From Escarpia spicata (taxonomy: Eukaryota > Annelida > Polychaeta > Sabellida > Siboglinidae): a stretch of DNA of 64,000 nucleotides. Positions 62,256 through 64,000 of this stretch are shown here, in pieces (position 1 is the stretch's first letter; each line of letters starts with the position of its first letter). The notes under the pieces are model-generated. The model saw nothing but the letters and a program-made list of their open reading frames with translations. It had not been told where the DNA came from and made no database searches. The position numbers and the translations under genes are program-made. The stretch is from NCBI GenBank assembly GCA_963995525.1, contig OZ023205.1, positions 70,513,145 through 70,577,144 on the forward strand. The letters are read 5' to 3'.

Positions 62256-62488
62256 TAGCGGTTTCGAAAGGATGAAATCACATCTTTCATGTGCAGATGA
62301 TAATTTTCATATAGTCTTCATAAGTGATAACATCAAGTTTGGACAGAAGTTACCAGAGAATATCGAGAAAAATGCCGGAACTCAACATAAAAATATGAAA
62401 ATATGTGCGTTGACGCGTGCCATAAATCATATCGTTTCGTGAAGCATGCACATCTACTTACCGTATGCATGTGATTGATTAATTCCAG

Positions 62489-62654
62489 GGGCAACCCCCG
62501 TCTGTCGACAATGCCAGAAGCGAAACAACAGGAGAGAGGTATCTGGATAACGCGACATACACGTGCGAGACCGGCTTCCGCCAACAGGGCCCACACAACA
62601 ATCTCATCTTTAGTAAACATGAACACTGGGAAGGAGACGGGATCACGTGCGCAG
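62489..62654 (+). CDS. Sushi/CCP-like exon, degenerate
   Basis: Between an AATTCCAG acceptor and a GCAGGTACCC donor the frame reads QPPSVDNARSETTGER, then YLDNATYTCETGF and WEGDGITCAG, typical for the second half of a Sushi domain. The first and third cysteines are absent, so one of the two disulfides cannot form. It could be an exon of a host surface or secreted protein together with 63015-63191, or a decaying exon. The phase at the start is 0 and at the end 1, unlike the neighbouring exon. Confidence 0.4.
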
Positions 62655-63014
62655 GTACCCAAAAAATGCTCATGCGAATATGACAACATTATGGACAAAC
62701 AAATGAAATAAATCTGCTTAATCCATTAAAATTAACAATGACAACAACTGACAAGATGTAAATAAATATAATGTGGTTCTTCTGGTCTTTCAATATTATC
62801 ATTTAAACCCAATTAATGTGTTGTTTTCCCAACTAACAACTGACAATGTCATAAGAAACGAACATATTGCAGTTATCAATGTTGGTTGTGATCAACACAG
62901 GACGAGTGAATTGTAAACTTAGTTATCAGTTCTTACCTGAATAAGTACTGTTGTTTGGTCGTCTAGTTGTCGTTTTTCCTTAACTCTAAATAAGATGATT
63001 ATGACATAATTCAG

Positions 63015-63191
63015 AAATCACGTGTCCGTCCCCAAACCTACCACCCATGGCAACGTATACTGTCACAACACTGACGTACATGTCCCGTGTTACGTACGCC
63101 TGCTATGACGGGTACAAAGTGGCTGGGGGAGACGATGTGCGCACTTGCGGGGAAAAGGGCACGTGGAGCGGGGAACCTCCGAAGTGTGAAA
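63015..63191 (+). CDS. Sushi/CCP domain exon of a host gene
   Basis: A 177-base exon with a TTCAG acceptor and a GTAAGT donor, both in phase 1, as is usual for Sushi exons. The frame gives one full domain: CPSPNLPPM, VTYACYDGYKVAGG, VRTCGEKGTWS and GEPPKCE, with all four cysteines and the conserved Trp. It would be an extracellular module of a complement-, selectin- or adhesion-type protein. Other exons lie outside the window. Confidence 0.75.
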
Positions 63192-63362
63192 GTAAGTGTT
63201 CTTTTAAGCAAAGAAAGCGTCCATTACATGCCCGCATGTCAAATTCCAGAAATTACTCAAACCATGCTCCACCTGGCACACGCAGCATTGTCTGGCTGAA
63301 TGATTTTTACAACACGTATAATAGGTTTGTTGTTAATTAAAAAGGTAACTAAAGGAAAGTTG

Positions 63363-63640
63363 TTATATAGGGCTGTGTCCAGTCCTTAGGACTGCTCAAA
63401 ACGCTTTACACTTTACTCCCTGGCAGACCAGTTCATTCAGCCACGATGCAATTAATATGCAAAGACTATTCGTACACAAATATATACCACTCTATATAGT
63501 TAGGTACTAATTCATACAGCGGGAACAACGTGAAGTGACTGGACTTGCCCAAGTTTCGATACGGCAGCACAGGATTCGAACCCGGGTTCTCTCAATTGAG
63601 GCCGACGCTCTATCCTAGACGCCACTGCGTCACATTAAAA
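63363..63640 (-). repeat. tRNA-derived SINE
   Basis: Leftward it has GTGACGCAGTGGCGTCTAGG (A-box region), GGGTTCGAATCC (B box), CTTGGGCAAGTCCAG and, at the far end, GTGTAAAGCGTTTTGAGCAG. It is related to 28285-28442. Confidence 0.7.
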
Positions 63641-64000
63641 CAAATTTCGAGAACATATATCTGGTAGTATTTACGACATTAATAGAAATCCACAATTGTC
63701 TGTCTCATGATTATTCACCTAATGGCGTATATACCCGAAATGCATGATCTCTGCTAGACCAGGCTGTAATATGCAGCCTGCGTATGTTGCACTAAACTGA
63801 TGTGCTGGTAGGTTATCAACAAGTTACACATAAATAATTAAATTGAACTATTCACTAAGACTACCGGATATAGTAGGTCACCACATTGCAAAACCCGCAG
63901 CAAGGGAAGTGACGCAAATAGGACGAATATGTGTTGCAGAGATTGAGTGCAGCCGACCTTCGGACGTGGTGAATACGACGTTGCACGAGGACAAGAAGTC
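63641..64000. other. Nothing recognised
   Basis: AT-rich end of the window without coding or repeat signal that I can support. Confidence 0.5.

Noticed and set aside
61895..62290. Several 105-128 residue frames rich in Tyr, Met, Cys, His
   Set aside because: All derive from the ACGT/ACAT microsatellite on both strands and in several frames.
1..64000. CRISPR arrays, bacterial operons or rRNA genes
   Set aside because: No regularly spaced repeat-spacer structure, no Shine-Dalgarno-led operons and no rRNA-like sequence. The splice sites, SINEs and LINEs are eukaryotic.

Overview
This window is animal (metazoan, apparently non-vertebrate) nuclear DNA built mostly from mobile elements. The background is AT-rich with microsatellites, tRNA-derived SINE pieces, spliced genes and LINE and DNA-transposon remnants. 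Two GC-richer islands stand out, and both are Polinton/Maverick elements, the virus-like transposons with a double jelly-roll capsid protein, packaging ATPase, adenain-like protease, retroviral-type integrase and protein-primed family B DNA polymerase. I cannot fix the host species.

Layout. Positions 1-1202 are AT-rich flank. About 1203-14985 is Polinton copy 1 (E1). It has a candidate left end but no recognisable right terminal repeat. A piggyBac remnant (15.4-16.8 kb) and two LINE remnants (17.6-21.05 kb) follow. A PIF/Harbinger element (21857-26463, TSD TTA) sits inside a tandem-repeat array and contains a Gypsy-like fragment. Positions 26.6-31.4 kb hold little that I recognise. A tnp2/CACTA-like transposon remnant (31.5-34.8 kb, resuming at 51.3 kb) is interrupted by Polinton copy 2 (E2, 34781-51317). 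E2 has 257-bp terminal inverted repeats and 6-bp target duplications (CAAGGA). A Kolobok element (53098-60194, TTAA duplications) carries a THAP-type transposase pseudogene and a convergent gene for a P2X7-ballast-like domain, and hosts a small Harbinger element in one intron. The end of the window has a minisatellite, a LINE remnant, a long microsatellite, two Sushi/CCP-like exons that are the best host-gene candidates, and a SINE.

Polinton organisation is the same in both copies. A rightward cluster reads NADAR enzyme, packaging ATPase, two late structural-type proteins, a tiny membrane protein, integrase, a second membrane protein, minor capsid protein, a Gly/Arg-rich virion-type protein, major capsid protein and protease. 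It meets a leftward cluster of polymerase, a conserved cysteine-containing protein, a set of very short reading frames and an RPA-like ssDNA-binding protein. E2 also keeps a divergent rightward two-exon gene near its right end. Several rightward genes have TATA-like boxes 30-45 bases before their start. The short leftward frames instead lack early start codons, open directly at 3' splice acceptors (nearly all in phase 0), and end at or near branch-point-like CTAAT sequence. I read this as an alternatively spliced cassette fed by a shared AUG-bearing leader that I could not locate.

Neither copy looks autonomous. E1 has an intact major capsid gene but an integrase with a large in-frame deletion and a broken polymerase. 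E2 has an intact integrase and protease but broken ATPase, capsid and polymerase genes.
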